NCBI GenBank assembly: GCA_021780625.1
Contig: JAJXYI010000534.1
Span: 1 to 5,804, forward strand
DNA: 5,804 bases
From: a bacterium
Lineage (GTDB): Bacteria > Verrucomicrobiota > Verrucomicrobiae > Opitutales > Opitutaceae
Direction of reading: 5' to 3'
The notes beneath the pieces were generated by a model. The model made no database searches. It saw only the letters and a list, made by a program, of their open reading frames with translations, and was not told the DNA's origin. Below, piece by piece: positions 5,289 to 5,804 of the stretch. The translations under genes were made by a program, and so were the position numbers. How positions within the stretch are numbered: position 1 is the stretch's first letter; each line of letters begins with the position of its first letter.

Positions 5289-5804
5289 TCACTCGGGCAG
5301 CGCACGGTATTCGAAATGCCGGAACCGCACGAAGCCCGACCCGCCTGCGAAGAGCGCCGGGCGCAGGCTTAGGAAGCCGCCGACCACGTTGTGATTGTAG
5401 CCGGAGACCTCGAAGCGCATCCAGTGCTGCGTCCAGTGCACGCCGTCGGGACTGTACCACATCGTCATGACGTCGTGGTACAGTCGGAGGCGCAGGAAAT
5501 AGTGACGGCCGATCTGCGCGGGTTTTGGAAACGTCGATGTTTCCCCCTTGCCGTATTCGACCAGGGACTTGTCCGAGAAGCCGAGGCCCGCGAAGAGCCG
5601 GTCGCTGTAGAAGAGGAGCAGGCCTCCCGTGGCGCCCGGGTCGCTGTCGACCTCGACCTGAATCTGGTAGTTGTGGTCGCCGCTGATGAAGCAGAGCGGG
5701 TGGGCGTCCCGCGGAGTGGTGCCGCTCGCGCGCATCACCAACTCGTGGTTTTCGACGCGTACCCGGTCGTCCTCTGCCGGGTCCGCCCGGAAAAGCGCCC
5801 ATTG
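5289..5804 (-). CDS. GH43 beta-xylosidase-like protein, C-terminal part
   Basis: Partial: the frame is open to the right edge, so only the last 171 residues are visible and the start is outside. The fragment begins QWALFRADPAEDDRVRVENH and ends SGFVRFRHFEYRALPE. It resembles the concanavalin A-like beta-sandwich domain that follows the five-bladed propeller in many GH43 beta-xylosidases and arabinofuranosidases (GH43_C2). Supporting pieces are ELVMRASGTTPRDAHPLCFI, a GLLLFYSDRLFAGLGF strand pair, MTMWYSPDGVHWTQHW and VVGGFLSLRPALFAGGSG. In characterised members this domain helps close the active site. The catalytic Asp/Glu residues would lie upstream, beyond the window, so activity cannot be judged. 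A shorter protein starting at an internal TTG (5741) is unlikely, because the homology-like sequence continues to the edge. The gene ends 9 bp from the AraC stop with no clear terminator between them. It probably acts on xylo- or arabino-oligosaccharides. Confidence 0.8.
   Translation of the reverse strand, partial: QWALFRADPAEDDRVRVENHELVMRASGTTPRDAHPLCFISGDHNYQIQVEVDSDPGATGGLLLFYSDRLFAGLGFSDKSLVEYGKGETSTFPKPAQIGRHYFLRLRLYHDVMTMWYSPDGVHWTQHWMRFEVSGYNHNVVGGFLSLRPALFAGGSGFVRFRHFEYRALPE

Overview
The window is GC-rich, gene-dense bacterial DNA. Its make-up suggests a polysaccharide-degrading member of the Verrucomicrobiota, probably Opitutaceae-like. Three things point there: an AraC regulator with a 'WRLYWHDRPGA...VVLIPPHTHF' sensor domain, secreted glycoside hydrolases next to one-component regulators, and a general lack of Shine-Dalgarno sequences. 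The taxonomic call is inference from style; no marker gene is present.

Layout. Positions 1-469 hold no convincing gene, only a few inverted repeats and a weak promoter candidate. At 500-1570 (+) is a Hanks-type Ser/Thr protein kinase with a C-terminal membrane anchor and no extracytoplasmic sensor. Facing it at 1639-3186 (-) is a secreted GH27 enzyme of the alpha-galactosidase type with an N-terminal Ig-like domain. Its upstream region (3187-3384) carries a tandem direct repeat that overlaps a possible promoter. At 3385-3813 and 3841-4275 (both -, 27 bp apart) are two small membrane proteins that look like one operon. A 188-bp divergent intergenic region rich in palindromes separates them from an AraC-family regulator at 4464-5279 (+). 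Nine bases beyond its stop lies the 3' end of a gene that runs off the right edge (5289-5804, -). It encodes the C-terminal beta-sandwich domain of a GH43-type beta-xylosidase-like protein.

How it fits together. The GH27 enzyme (removal of galactosyl side groups), the GH43-like enzyme (xylo- or arabino-oligosaccharides) and the AraC sensor fit a small hemicellulose-utilisation neighbourhood. The AraC protein is the obvious candidate regulator of one or both hydrolases, but only proximity and candidate binding repeats support that. The kinase and the two membrane proteins have no visible functional link to sugar use.

I see no mobile element, CRISPR array, tRNA or rRNA. Nothing here amounts to a clearly new system. 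The best leads are the atypical GH27 active-site loop, the repeats upstream of the GH27 gene, and the palindrome cluster in front of the AraC gene.
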